A stretch of 64,000 nt of DNA from Isoetes taiwanensis (GCA_021234155.1 JAJEKV010000053.1:9057798-9121797), one strand, 5' to 3'; counted from the stretch's first letter, positions 34,726-46,505 are shown. Notes: a model not told the origin generated them from the sequence alone. Translations and numbers: made by a program.

Positions 34726-35327
34726 AACCATTTGTAAATAATTGAAAATTTTGTAAAATGAAACAATTTTGTGTACTTTAGTTGCCTGAACTTGACTAAT
34801 TAGGATGAGTTAGCAGGTTTTAGTTTTTATTTTAGTGAAATAGGACATTTGCCGACCGAAAGGCGTGATGTCTCACAGCTCGCGCCTGGGTAAGAAACTA
34901 AACTTTAGTTTTTGAGCGAGGCGCAAGCTGTGAGACCTTGCCCAAAACTTGCCCAAAACAGCTCCAAATTGACCAAATAAGGGGTCAATTCTACCTGATT
35001 TGATGAGGCCATCATCCTTACACCTTTAGTTCACCTAAATTGGACATGTTTTGATCAAAATGGGACCGATGTCTCACAGCTCGCGCCTGGACTAGAAACT
35101 AAACTTTAGTTTTTGAGCGAGGCGCAAGCTGTGAGACCTCCTACCATTTCTTCACCGGAGCTTGTCAAAATGATCTTCAACCTGTTGTATAGCATCTTTC
35201 AGTAATCCAGCCATGCTCTAACACTTGAACTAGTCTTCAAATTCCCATTTTGACCTCATTACAGACTACAAACACCCAACCCGAAGAATTTTCCATGTCC
35301 CTCAAAAATTAGGGTTTTCCTCTTTTC
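34726..35327 (+). other. B intergenic segment between ORF1 and ORF2
   Basis: AT-rich apart from the hairpin pair at 34870-35137. No ORF. Confidence 0.6.
34870..35137 (+). promoter_or_regulatory. B hairpin pair between ORF1 and ORF2
   Basis: Copies at 34870-34936 and 35071-35137, 201 bp apart. Near-perfect long hairpins: GTCTCACAGCT/AGCTGTGAGAC outer arms, CGCGCCT/AGGCGC, and inner AAACTAAA.TTTAGTTT. Same family as the pair before ORF1, so each gene of B is preceded by a pair. Confidence 0.88.
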
Positions 35328-35337
35328 TATAAATAAG
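35328..35337 (+). promoter_or_regulatory. B ORF2 TATA box
   Basis: TATAAATAAG followed by TCCCTCATTT, 122 bp before the ORF2 ATG at 35450. Confidence 0.72.
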
Positions 35338-35449
35338 TCCCTCATTTTACGCGTAGCACCCCACAAGTTTGCTCCTGCTCTCTTAGCCGATTTTCCAACT
35401 CCCTGAGGCGCTCTTGCAACCATTTGCTACTCTCTTCCGCATTGAACTC

Positions 35450-36966
35450 ATGGCAACCTCTGATTTCCGCAGATGGTACAGCGCCAGCGCTCATGCTGCC
35501 GAGGCCGACATCGATGAAATTTTCCATGTCTTCCGGAAGGAGGTAGATGTCCAAGCAACTTTGCACGCAACCCCACACTACATGCAGAGTCATGTCTGAA
35601 TTCCAAGCTAGGGTAGAGCCATCTCTAGTGCAGCTCCACCTTGGTGTGGGTTACTTTGTTCCTAGGCAATCCCTCAAGCGCCTTTTAGGCGATGTTCCAA
35701 ACATTGCCAAGTACCTCACAAACAAGGCGCAGCGCACGCCCGAGCCAATGGTCCTAACTGTCAATAGGACCAAATACTTCTCTTTCAACACTGCCTTGGC
35801 AATTTTTCTTACCCATCGTGCCGAAAACACTGTGGGAGAAACCTCCATTCCCCCCATGGACGTGGACCCATTAGCCATAGCAGCAGAACAACGGCTCCTT
35901 ACGCAATACGAACAGGAGCAGGAAGGAAAAGAAGAAGACTCAGAAGAAGAGGAATCGAAGAGGAGGAAGACTACGTCCGAACTTCGACCCGCGAAGAGCT
36001 GGCGACAAAGCAAACAAGAGTGGCAAGACTTCAAAAGAAGCCGGCAAACTCTTAGAATCGCTACACCCTTTGGGCTAGGCATTACAAGCCTAGCCCCCAT
36101 CATTGTCGGCTTAAGAATTTTTGCTCCTAAGCGACATCCAAAATCTCCCTGAGTGCGTAGAAAGGGAATATCGACCAAGAGTTGCTGCACCAACCCGGGT
36201 TAGAACGGATCTGACGACTTCATCGCCCGGAGGAACCCTCTCGACTTCCCACCCAAGTAAGGGAAGCCGACACTTACACGGGGAGTCGACCTCCGATATC
36301 CAAGCCTATAAAGATCGCGCATTATGGAGGCGCATCGTGTCAGCAGACCAACTACCGACGGAAGAAGAGTTCCTGCTCTACAGAACAGATGGGGATTCGC
36401 CACGACATCAAACATCTTAACGCAAGCTCTTCTGGCAACACCTCCCCGAGAGAAGAAGTTCGACCTCGAGAGCTTCACAACAAATGTGGATCTACAGGGA
36501 GCTCACCACCTGGAGGTTGATGATTTTCTTGCAGACATCAGGCCGCTGGATACCGGTACCGAGGATTCCGCCACGCAAACCATTGTCATCGCGTATTACC
36601 TTCCCTAATGGATCTAAGAATAGCGTAATTCATCGCGAAATTCACCCCCAGGGCTAAGAAGGAGTGTCGATGCTGATCGCGCTCTCAGGATTTGCCGGCA
36701 TGCTCGGCTACCCCTCAACACCGAATATGCCATCCTGGTGAAGAGAGCGGTAGCACTCGATGTTTTCGACTTCGCCATACCTTACAAAGGCAGGAAGATC
36801 AAGCGGTGACCGCGGCTATACCTCCCACCACGAGTCGAAGACTTGGCGAGAGCTTTGCGGGTGGATCTTCATCAACGCCCTTAGGAACTTGGGTCATTCA
36901 GTGGGAACAGCCCAAGTGAAGAAGTTCCTAGAGGATAATCCATCCTACCCGCGTTATCAAGAATAG
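35450..36966 (+). pseudogene. ORF2 of B, novel protein, frame-disrupted
   Basis: Starts MATSDFRRWYSASAH. It shares with A2 the pattern F.RWY..A.H, FHVF, and ATLHATPHY versus AILTRTPYY, then VPRQSLKRLLG / VSLDSLSQAIG and YFSFNTALAIFLTHRA / YLSAHAALALFMQYKA. Later parts (LLSDIQNLPECVEREYR; ERAVALDVFDFA-like; KKFLEDNPSYPRYQE) match blocks of A2 in shifted frames. Stops at 36964-36966. Overall much more diverged from A than the pol genes. Function unknown. Confidence 0.65.
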
Positions 36967-37253
36967 TTAGGAATCTTGATACGAGAAGTCTTTTGTAGTA
37001 AACATATTATATAATATAAATATAACTTCTTCTGCATTTTTTAAATGTTTTGTTGATATATTTTGTTCCGCAACTATACCAACAACACATATAATGCAAC
37101 AGAACAAACAAAACTAACCGTACAACCATGACCAATTGTGTATGCGTAAAGGGAACAACGAATCGTCCGAAAGCAAAACAGAGGCCCAACAGAGATGAAG
37201 AAACTCCTGACAGTCAACCCCTTCAAAGGAACCTCTTCGAGGGATATGGCCCC

Positions 37254-38450
37254 ATGACACCAGAAGAAGAGTTGTCACAGATGCAACAGGACCTGGACCA
37301 GATAAAGGCCCTACTAGCAGCCCAAGCATCATCCGCCATTAGCTTAATCCCGGAAGTCGGGGAAAGACAAGAAAAGGAGTAAGAGAAGGAGGTCCCCTAG
37401 CACGAGACCTCCGAATCAAGCTCAACCCCTGACTCGAGTCCCAAAAGAGGCCGAAAGGTGCCGGACCATAGAGACGCGGCATGTATGGACACTAAGGCCC
37501 TAGATTACCGTAAGAAGGTGGACTCAAAGACTGGGCAATGTTTGAAAGCCCGGAACTCGAACAGCTCTCTGGGCGAGAACGATCCGCCTAGAAGCCGGAG
37601 GCATGGCTGGACGAAATGAGTGAGTATACGCAACGCCATGGCATGAAGGACAAAGACAAAGGCGGGTGGCAAATGTAGCCAACCCGAAAGGGGCACGCGA
37701 TATGGTGGAAGGGCTATGCCAAAGCCCATGGGTTGAGCAGGGACGATGCCGATTTAAGAAGTTCTCAAAAGCTTTCAAGAAACACTATGTTCCTGAAACA
37801 CAAGTCGAACATGATGCGCCAGCTTTTACAGATTGCGCTAGGGTACAAGACGGTGCAGTAAGTACAAATCAAGAATTCATGAGGCTAAGATCAGATATGT
37901 GCCTAAACCGAGCGAAAACACGCAGCGGAAAGCTACATAGAAGGGCTGAACGAGGAACTCAGAAACTCATAAGGGCAATAGACCCCAAAACAAAGGTCCA
38001 AGCTGAGTCCAAGGCAATTAGTTTGCAAGGATCGGGACCGCGAAAAAAACAAGCGCCGAGGCAGCCTTTTACTATCGTGACGTAGGGAAAGCAACAGGGA
38101 GCTACAGTCCCTAGGGCAGCCAGCCCAAGCCCAAAGAAAGTCCCCATATAATAGCAACCGGGGAAACAAAGAGAAAGAAAGCAGGTGTCCTTCAAGGACA
38201 AACAGGAAGGATCCAACTACTCGAAAGCAGTACGGTCCTTCTTGCAGGCGATGCCCAAGGAGAAAAGGCAGGAATGCATGGAGAAGCAGCTCTGTTTTAG
38301 ATGTTTCCAGCCGGGCCACCGAACAGCGAACTGCCCATTTGTTATGAGCTCAGCGCTAGCAGAGTTGGGCGGATGGGACACCCCGTCAGACGAGGACGGC
38401 GAGGAAGCACGCGATTACATTCAGGGTGAGTGCCACATCTTCGCTGCTAT
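37254..38450 (+). pseudogene. B gag, frame-disrupted
   Basis: ATG at 37254 (MTPEEELSQMQQDLDQ) aligns with A1 21357 and A2 48470. A gag domain in several frames (KDKDKG, CRFKKFSKAFKKHYVP near 37750) leads to an intact zinc knuckle CFRCFQPGHRTANC (C-X2-C-X4-H-X4-C, about 38292-38333). Gag runs in frame into the protease without a stop codon. Confidence 0.78.
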
Positions 38451-41400
38451 AGATACAGAACAGGCAGAGACCCAGTATAAGGTAATCACCACAGTAGGGA
38501 AGGCAAAGGCCAAGTCCTTCATAGTCTTGATAGACTCCGGAAGTAGCCATAACTTCGCATCCCCGAGAATGGTTGAAATGTTGAAATTGAAACCACTAAA
38601 GTCCAAACCAAGGCCCGTAATCTTGGCAAGCGGGGCAGTAAGACATACAGCTGGGAAGAGAATCAACTTCGACATTGACTTGCCAGGGATTAATATCCGT
38701 GATGGGGCGGCAAGTAATGGGCATTGGCAAATACGACTTGATCGTTGGAATGGAGTACCTTGGTCCAGCAGGGGCCATCATAGATTGTGGAAAGCGGAAG
38801 GTGACCTTCCCAACGCCCGACGGCAAAGCCATTGAGATCACAGGTAAAGAAGTTACCCCCATCATGCAATGTATGTCCGTTAAGAAGTCGCCTCAAATCT
38901 ATAAGGAGCGAAAAGTAGCATACATCTTCAAGCTCGAGATTGAGGAACCCGAAGCCGAAGAAAGCAAGGAAGACAAGGCTCACGCCAAGTTACCCAAGCC
39001 AATCGCCAACTTGATTACGGAGTTCCACGATCTCTTTCCGATGAGATCGAGAAGCTTCCTCCTTACAGGGAGTAGAGTGTGAAATAGCACTTTTCGAACC
39101 AGGGGACCAAGCCGACAAGCAAGGCCCCATATAGAATGACCACACATGAACTCCGCGAGCTAAAGAAGCAGCTACAAGAATTGCTCGATCTAGGCTTTAT
39201 CGGGCCCAGTGTCTCACCATTTGGGGCACCCATCCTCTTTGTCAAGAAGAAGGATGGAAGCTTGAGGATGTGCATAGATTACGCACAATTGAACAAGCAC
39301 ATTATCAAGAACAAGTACGCGACTCCCCAGTGTCGACGACTTGATGGATCAACTCCAAGGGGCAAGGGTCTTCTCAAGATCGACCTAAGATCGTGGCTAT
39401 CACCGATCAGAATAAAGGAAGAGGACATCCACAAAACGGCTTTCGAACCAGATATGGGCATTAATGACGAATTCACCGTAATGCCATTTGGGCTATCCAA
39501 TGCCCCGCTCGCTCATGAGACTCATGAACGACACCTTCGTGAGAATACTTGGACACCTTTGTGATAGTATTCTTTGACGACATTCCGTGTCGTACAAGAA
39601 ATCCATTGAAGAGCATGCTCAAAGACGCCGAAAGGTGCTCGAGAAGTTAAGGAGGCATCAATTGTATGCCAAGTTGTCGGGTGTCACCATAGCAAACGTA
39701 AAAGGTGGAATACCTCGGTCATGTGATTTCAGCAGAAGGAATCTCGACAGACCCCGCCAAGATTGAAGTAGTCATCCAATGGCCAGCACCAAAGAACGTC
39801 CACGAGGTCAGAAGTTTCCTTGGCCTAGCAGTACTCTGAGGAAGTTCGTGAAGAACTTCGCAAAGATAGCAGCTCCACTGACGGACCTGACAAAGACGGA
39901 GAAAGTCAAAAATTGGGCCGACCATTGGCTCAAGAAAGCCCAAGCAGGATTTGAGTTGTTGAAGGAAGCTTTGACAACCGCTCCCGTCTTGACCCTGCCA
40001 GACCCGGAAAAGGACAAGTTGGTGGCGACGGACGCAAGCAAGATAGCCACAGGTGCAGTGCTGATGCAAGAAGAGCGGGTAATAGCGTACGACTCAAGGA
40101 AAATGAACGACGCCGAAACGCGTTACCCGACGCATGATCAAGAGCTGCTAGCAGTTGTCAGGGCATTGAGAATCTGGAGGCATTACCTCTTAGGGAGGAA
40201 GTTTCAGTTGGACACTGATCACCAGAGCCTCCAGTACGTATTCACACAACCACATCTCAATCTAAGGCAGAGAAGGTGGATGGAGTTTCTCGAAGAGTAC
40301 GACTTTGAGATAGTCTACAAGCCCGGGAAGCTTAATGTGGTAGCAGATGCGCTTTCAAGGCATCCACTGACAACCAGGGTGCACCAAACGCAAATCTCGA
40401 CGCTCTTCAGCGATTTCGAAAAAGATAGAAGAAACTCGCCAACGATGTCGACTTCAAAGGAAGTATGGGCAAGCCCGTAAGGAGGAGGCGAGAACGGATA
40501 AGGAGAGGGAAGCCTTCAAAAACTTTAAGAAGGAAGGTAACCTCCTATACCATAAGAACAAGTTGTGCGTGCGGGGAATCATCCGGAGTAAGGAAGTTGA
40601 TCCTCCACGACACCCACAATGTTCAATAGCCGGCCATGCGTGATTTATGAAGACATATTTTAAAGTGCGTAGCGGCTACTATTGGCCGGGAATGAAGAAG
40701 CAAATAGCCCGCTACATCAAGGAATGTCAGCTATGCCAGCAAACAAAGGCAGAACAACTCCGAATACTAGGGTAATTGGAACCATTAGCCGTCCCAAACG
40801 CTAAGTGGGAAGTAGTCAGCATGGACTTTATAACAGGACTGCCGAGGCGGTAAGAGGCAAGGATGCCTTAATGGTCGTGGTCGACAAGTTGTCGAAAATG
40901 GCACATTTTGTGCCTTGCAGGACCACGGACACAGCTATGGACACGGCAAAGCTCTTCACCAAAGAGATCTTCAGACTCCATGGCATGCCAAGGGAAATCA
41001 TCTCCGGCCGAGATCCGGTTCATCGCTTTTTTCGGCGGGGATCTCTTCACAACGATTGGAACAAAATTATCCATGAGCACGCCCTATCATCCTCGAATCG
41101 GACCCGGGCAAACAGAGCGTCAACGTAATATTGGAAGACATGCTTCGAAACTACGTCTGGAACAAGCAAGGTATGTGGGAGGAATTTATTCACTTGGTGG
41201 AATTTGCATACAATAGCACCAAGCAAGAATCATCCCAAATGTCCCCGTTCATGATCAACTACGGCTACCAATGCCTAACTCCAGACACTTGGCACAATCC
41301 CGTGTCAAAAGTAGAAGTCTCTCAACAAATGCTGAGCGACATGCAGCAGCTCGTAGAAGAAGTGCGGGGATACCTCCTAGCAGCAAGAAGTCGTCAAAAG

Positions 41401-41916
41401 AGCATCGCCGACAAGCATCGAACAGCCAGGGAATTCGAAGTTGGCGACAATGTGTGGCTCAAGATCAAGGTAAAGCAGGCGAAGCTCCGCATCGGAAATT
41501 GCAAGAAGCTTGCTCCAAGGTGGGCTGGACCATTCAAAATAGTCAAGAGAGTGGGTAACCAATCCTACAGACTAGACTTACCAGCACACTTAAAGATACA
41601 CAAAGTCTTCCACGTGAGTCTGCTGAAGAAGCATACTCCCAATCCAGAAGAAGTTTTGGACACTCCAACTATGTTGGAAATGACAGAAGAACAGTTAGAA
41701 ATAGTTCCAGAGCTAATTCTTGATAAAGCATTCAAGAAAACAAGGAGATCGGAGTTTCTCCAATACTTAGTCAAGTGGAAACACTTGCCAGTGGAAGACG
41801 CGACATGGGTACTCAAAAGAGATCTGGAAAAACAGTACCCACAGTTTATGGAGCAATGGGACGGCAAGGTCATCTCCGAAGAAATCGGCTCAGGCATGTC
41901 GATTCGAGTAGATTAA
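38451..41916 (+). pseudogene. B pol: protease, RT, RNase H, integrase, chromodomain
   Basis: Protease [16 protein letters not shown] (Asp at about 38532). RT from about 39136 ([18 protein letters not shown]), with frame breaks through the catalytic region (VFFDDI near 39570). RNase H open ([40 protein letters not shown]). Integrase zinc region C...C near 40728; DDE core broken near 40800-41100. The C-terminal 261 codons (41131-41916) are open and end with a chromodomain (EIVPELILDKAFKKTRR, YLVKWKHLPVEDATW, 41690-41860). Only the Trp of the aromatic cage is kept. Confidence 0.87.
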
Positions 41917-42719
41917 TAGCTTGTTTAGTATAATCTACGCATGCAACCTATGAGGTTAAGGTTGCATGCGTTGTTGCCGATGATGAGATTACCACGGTGA
42001 TCTCTAGGACGTGGTGTAATGTCAATGTAGGCATGACCGCGGTTCCGCTTGGAAAGTCTACTTCTGTCCCACGGAAGTAGACGACCTCGAGAGAAAGGAG
42101 GTCATTGAGGAATGCATTGATAGGAAAAGCACCTCTAGCCCCATATATGCTTTGATAGGAGGAATCTGGCCTTCACGCCCCATATACGGGAAGGACCTAT
42201 CCGCCACGCTGGGCAACTAGGGTGTAGGCATGAGCGGCATATAGGCATATAGGCGCTGTCCCCACGGCCATAATGGAAGACTCACCCTCTTCCTACGCCG
42301 GGAGATTAGCCATGCATCAGGTGGGGTGGTCACCATATAACCAAAAATTTTATTAATAATTATGGTACTAACGTAGTGTTGACCTGCAGGCCAATAGAGC
42401 GCTCCGGAGGGCCACGAGGTCGAACTACGAAGACTTGCAACACAATTTTGTTATAATGTGTTGCAAGGAATAAAGAGTACCTCAAGCAATAATTGTATAT
42501 ATAATGATAGACTGAAACTTTAGGAGTTATTGTTATAATGACATAAGTGATAACTATTGAATTGAATAATAGTATAATAATGTTCTATAAATATTACCTT
42601 GAGGTAATACTACGAAATACATAACTATAATAATAAGTATATGGTATGCATCAGGTTGATTGCAGGTTAAGAAGATCCCAAGGCGGGGAGACCAAAGATG
42701 CTGCGGACAGCATCAATTC
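41917..42719 (+). other. B non-coding tail
   Basis: About 0.8 kb after pol. GATGATGAGATTACC near 41978 recalls the GATGATGGGA repeats of the A tails. No ORF of note. Confidence 0.55.
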
Positions 42720-42732
42720 AAGGTGGGGAGAA
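42720..42732 (+). promoter_or_regulatory. B polypurine tract
   Basis: AAGGTGGGGAGAA immediately before the 3' LTR. Confidence 0.88.
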
Positions 42733-44228
42733 TGTGACGCTTCAAAGACGATATATGGTCTCTCGACATATACCGCATCAGGCCGCCACGCCAGAGACGC
42801 CGGCCCAAATCGGCGGTATGCCGACGCGAATACTCAAGCAAGGACGCCCTAGGGGGCAACTTGCAATGGTGCGCACACTTAGCAATGCGCGCACCTTTAG
42901 ACCTTTAAACCCTTAAAGGTAGACAAAGGGTCATGGGAACCCTAAACCTAACCGATAGCCTACATAAGGCACCAAACCCTAACATTCCCTTTTTTAAGCC
43001 CTTCCGACCTTCTCGAGTCCGATTCGCCGAGGAGTCAATTCCAACTCCCACGATCCGCCAAAGACGCCCGGCTTGTCGATCATCCTTCCGACCGCATCCC
43101 GAGGCGTAATGTAGACATGGACGCCGGATCAAGAGGAGGAACCGGGGGATCGTATTTGGTCGATTGAATAGCTTAAACCTCATTCCGGCCTTCTGGACTA
43201 GTAGGTTTAGCCTATTAAATCGCCCCTTAGTAGCCCAAATGCAACCACGAGATTGACTCTAACTAAAGAATTGACTTTATGTATTAGATTAGTTCTTATT
43301 ATTTATGATCATATGATGGATGGTTGTATTCTCTGTGGACTCATTGTATTGGGAAGGGTGGGTAGAGACTTAAAGCTTAGTAGATGATGCTCCTAGCTAG
43401 TCCCTCTTAGTGCATTACTAGAATTCGCTGTGCACAAGAACCCCACCGGGTTGTGGGTGAAGGGACCAGGGACCGGCTTAAAATGAGGTTCGTGTTCTCG
43501 ACCCTTGACCCATCCCTCCGGTGTGTAAGGCCTCACCGGGGATCGTGAGTGACTAGGTCTAATGGCTTGTCACCGAAAGTGTGGGTAAGGCATGGGCTCG
43601 ACACCCGTGGGTGGAGTTCACCTTCCAAAGGGTTAAGTGAATAAGGGCAAGCCCTCTAGTCACCTTGGGTCAGCATGTAGATCTCGGAGGGAGTGATCCC
43701 ACCGCCCCATCTGGCTGGGAGATGTAACCCGTGAATAGCCCCTTTGGCTATCTTGCGGGCTCTGATCCCGTCCCAACACTTTTCAACCTACTCGCAAAGT
43801 GTGCACAGGAGGGGGGCGGATGGAGTGGACAACCCTAAGCCATGTTCTTATGCCGCACCAATCCATCGCTGTCATGATTCTGCATCGCGACCGAACTCGA
43901 GACCCAAGCTAGTCAGTCCTTCCCTGGAGTCTGAGCCTTGGGTAGGAACTTCCCTTGTATTGTGCTGATCTTTGTCTATGCAGGTATTGATGTGCCACCC
44001 TTCGAGGTGGATATATGATGTTATGTTACTGACGTGTATATTTACGCTTCCGCAGCTAGGTAGGCCCTGAGGAAGACGGGGTAAAATGACCCCTTCACTC
44101 TTCCCACTGTGGACTCTAGGCGGACACAGTGATATGTGGAGGGCCCTGTATCAGTATGTAGCTGGTGTGGGGGATGAACTCCTGTTTGTATACGGTGCGG
44201 GCATCGTATATGAGTAGGGGACGTCACA
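42733..44228 (+). repeat. B 3' LTR
   Basis: 1496 bp, followed by GAAAT. Compared with the 5' LTR, long stretches are identical but nearly every CAG/CTG region differs by small complex changes (CAG to CG or CGG, CTG to CCG). Confidence 0.95.
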
Positions 44229-44723
44229 GAAATAAAAATTTCCACCATTAAACCGCGAAAATAGGGGAAAAAATTTTTTCTCCTAGGTAGTGGGTCCGAA
44301 ATTAGGTTAAGTGTTAGACGAAGGAATGAATGAGTCAAATTCACCTTCTAGTAAAATTGGAGTGAAAATTATGCATCTGCATCAAATTTCACCTAAAATG
44401 GGTCGAAGAATTATGCCAATCTGAGACCCGAGCGAAAAATGGCGCAAATCCATAACTAACACTTCAACTATTAGGAAATTTGAAATTCTAAAGGTATAAT
44501 ACGAATTTAAGTATTTGTATTAGAAATTAAATATATATTAATAATAAGGGTACTATGGTGTAATTAATAAGGGGGGCTAATAAGTAGGCCTATTAACGAT
44601 AGGGAATATTCCCAGGGACCCTCCTTTTTAAATATCCCTGACACCTCATTTTCCCTCCAACCTTTTCCCCCACCATCTCTCTCTTGCTCAGCCTTACGTC
44701 ATCCATTTCCCATACCGTTAAGT
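44229..44723 (+). other. A2 leader, resumed after B
   Basis: Starts with the second GAAAT and aligns to the A1 leader (17170-17660). Contains the same GAGTGAAAAT/ATTTCAC inverted repeat and a TTTAAATA TATA-like box at about 44628-44636, about 95 bp before ORF1. Confidence 0.7.
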
Positions 44724-45842
44724 ATGGCTCGAACCAAGCAGACAGCTAGGAAGTTTGGAGAAAGGCCTATACTCTCGATGACGCACGCAGCAGCAGGTCG
44801 CTATGTCAAGAAGATTCCAGAGCACCTCCGACCTAAGCCGGGGAAAGGGGCGTTTCCCCCCAGCAGCAGCGACGAAACCTTCCACGTCTCCGAAGAGGAG
44901 GCGCCCAGCAGTAGCAGCAGTTCTTCGTCGGCGGGCACCCAGAGAACCGACGAGTCCCGCCACTTTGGGCCCTCGTCGGACACCGAGGTGGAAGAGCAGG
45001 TGGAAGAGCAGCCCCAGCACCAAACTCAGGAGGCGGGCCCTTCGACACCAAAGAAGAAGGGCAAAGGAGAAGGTTGCAGAATGGCCGGAGGACTGGGCAG
45101 CACGAAAAAAGAGAGAGAGGGAGCTACTTGAGAAGGAGCGGAGGACAAAGAGGAGGAACGATCGGCCCCGAGGGACCGTAGTGATCGAGGAGCCTCCCCA
45201 GCGCGAGGAGGAAGAAGAAGAAGAAGGAGGAGACGGCAAAGAAGAAGTAGAGGAAGAAGAGAACGAGGTCGTGGGGGAGTCTTCAAACCCCGACGCAAGA
45301 CCACCTTACCCTAAGTGGCCCAAGCCACCCAAGGTGGTCAAGAAGCAGAAGGCCGGCGAGCGACCGTTCGCCCTACGGGAGGAGCGCCTCTTCAGACGCC
45401 GCCTCAAAGCGTACCAGGAATACCTCCGTCGTTGGACGAGGTATAATGACTGGTACTGCCGCCAGAATGTGCAGCGCTACGTGAAGGGCGGCCGACCCAG
45501 CAAGAACCAGCCCAAGCCGCCGCCGCCACGCCCAGAGAAACCCAAGAAGGCCCACCACGGACCAAACTCCCCGCACGCCCGAGTTTTTCGAGAGATTAGA
45601 CACTTTCTAATCTCTTGATAAGGAAGGCACCTTTCGAGCGGCTCATGCGAGAGGTGATGCAGGAGTTCGTCACCGACTATAGAGTGACGTCGCTCACGAC
45701 AAGGGTGCTGCAGGTAGCTGCGGAGGCCGAGCTCACCCAATTGTTCGAGGAAGGAAACCTCTGCGCAATCCATGCGAAGAGGGTAACGCTGATGCCCAAG
45801 GACTTATACTTGGCACGCCGTATCCGCAAGGAATACCCTTGA
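44724..45842 (+). CDS. Histone H3-like protein (ORF1 of element A2), two frame breaks
   Basis: About 372 codons. [10 protein letters not shown] starts the protein: exact H3 tail with Arg2, Thr3, Lys4, Arg8 and Lys9; position 10 is Phe, not Ser. Then a Ser-rich acidic part, Lys/Arg-rich coiled-coil-like part, a Glu run, and a Tyr/Trp module ([31 protein letters not shown]). H3 homology resumes with KKAHH...[10 protein letters not shown] (about 45540-45605). A 10-base deletion relative to A1 then shifts frame, and the fold continues: [65 protein letters not shown]. By hand count 44 of 71 fold residues match canonical H3, including the Cys110/His113/Arg116/Asp123 tetramer-interface positions. 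The other frame break is near 45075. Role inferred to be chromatin-related. Confidence 0.92.
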
Positions 45843-46052
45843 GGATAAAGTTTTGTGTAAATTAATGTAATTGATAAAAATTTCCCCCTATAAATATAAA
45901 ATTCTGTTGCAAACTGACTTTGATTTTTGGATGTAGAAGTGTTCAAGTTGCTCAAATTCTAGTTTAGCTTTGGCCATCATAATTGTAGGGATCAAAATAA
46001 GTTAAGTTAGTGAAGTACCCTAATTAAATTAATTAAATTTCTGAGCAAAAAT

Positions 46053-46332
46053 CCGAAATCAGGTTGCACCGCGCGGACCCTGTCTGCGCTTGGCACGCAG
46101 AGCTCATTTTCGCGGAGCAATCCGGTTTCGCCATTTTGACCCCGAAACATGCCCAAATTGCTCGAGAAAAATTCCTAGTTAGATTAGAATCGCCCAAATA
46201 GTCATATTAGCATCTCTAATTTTTCCGAAATCTTCATTGGCATCAAAAAAGACCCCAAATCGGGTTGCACCGCACGAACCCTGTCTGCGCTTGGCACGCA
46301 GAGCTCATTTTCGCGGAGCAACCCGGTTTCGC
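46053..46332 (+). promoter_or_regulatory. A2 hairpin pair between ORF1 and ORF2
   Basis: Two 80-bp copies (46053-46132 and 46253-46332, 200 bp apart) with outer CCGAAATC.GG/CCGGTTTCG arms and inner CTGCG/CGCAG arms. Same position and spacing as in A1 but changed sequence; several changes fall in both arms. Confidence 0.82.
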
Positions 46333-46505
46333 TCATTTTTGCCCAAATTGACCAATTTTCATCCAACAAACTGCCATGTAGTGTTTCTTGCTTTGTTTTA
46401 CTTAGATTTATACTTCATGGTAACTCATTTGGACACCCATAGCCATAGAACAAAAGTTTTTCCCATCAAGAACCCTTGTGCACAGAACCCGAGGCATCCC
46501 TAGTC

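Larger units (their letters stand above)
31299..44228 (+). mobile_element. Chromovirus B (Ty3/gypsy) with histone H3 gene, nested in A2
   Basis: 12.9 kb. LTRs at 31299-32788 and 42733-44228 with TGTGACG/CGTCACA ends, target duplication GAAAT at 31294-31298 and 44229-44233. Same gene order as A: H3-like ORF1, hairpins, ORF2, gag, pol with chromodomain. LTRs, ORF1 insert and ORF2 are strongly diverged from A, while RNase H, integrase and chromodomain remain close. Youngest event of the nest, since it interrupts A2. Confidence 0.95.

Noticed and set aside
45026-45304. Leu-rich minus-strand ORFs opposite A2 ORF1
   Set aside because: Produced by antisense reading of Glu/Lys-rich codons.
44724-45842. 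CENH3 (centromeric H3) captured by a centromeric retrotransposon
   Set aside because: Loop 1 has the normal H3 length and the tail is exactly H3 through Lys9, whereas CENH3 tails are divergent. Fits canonical H3 origin.
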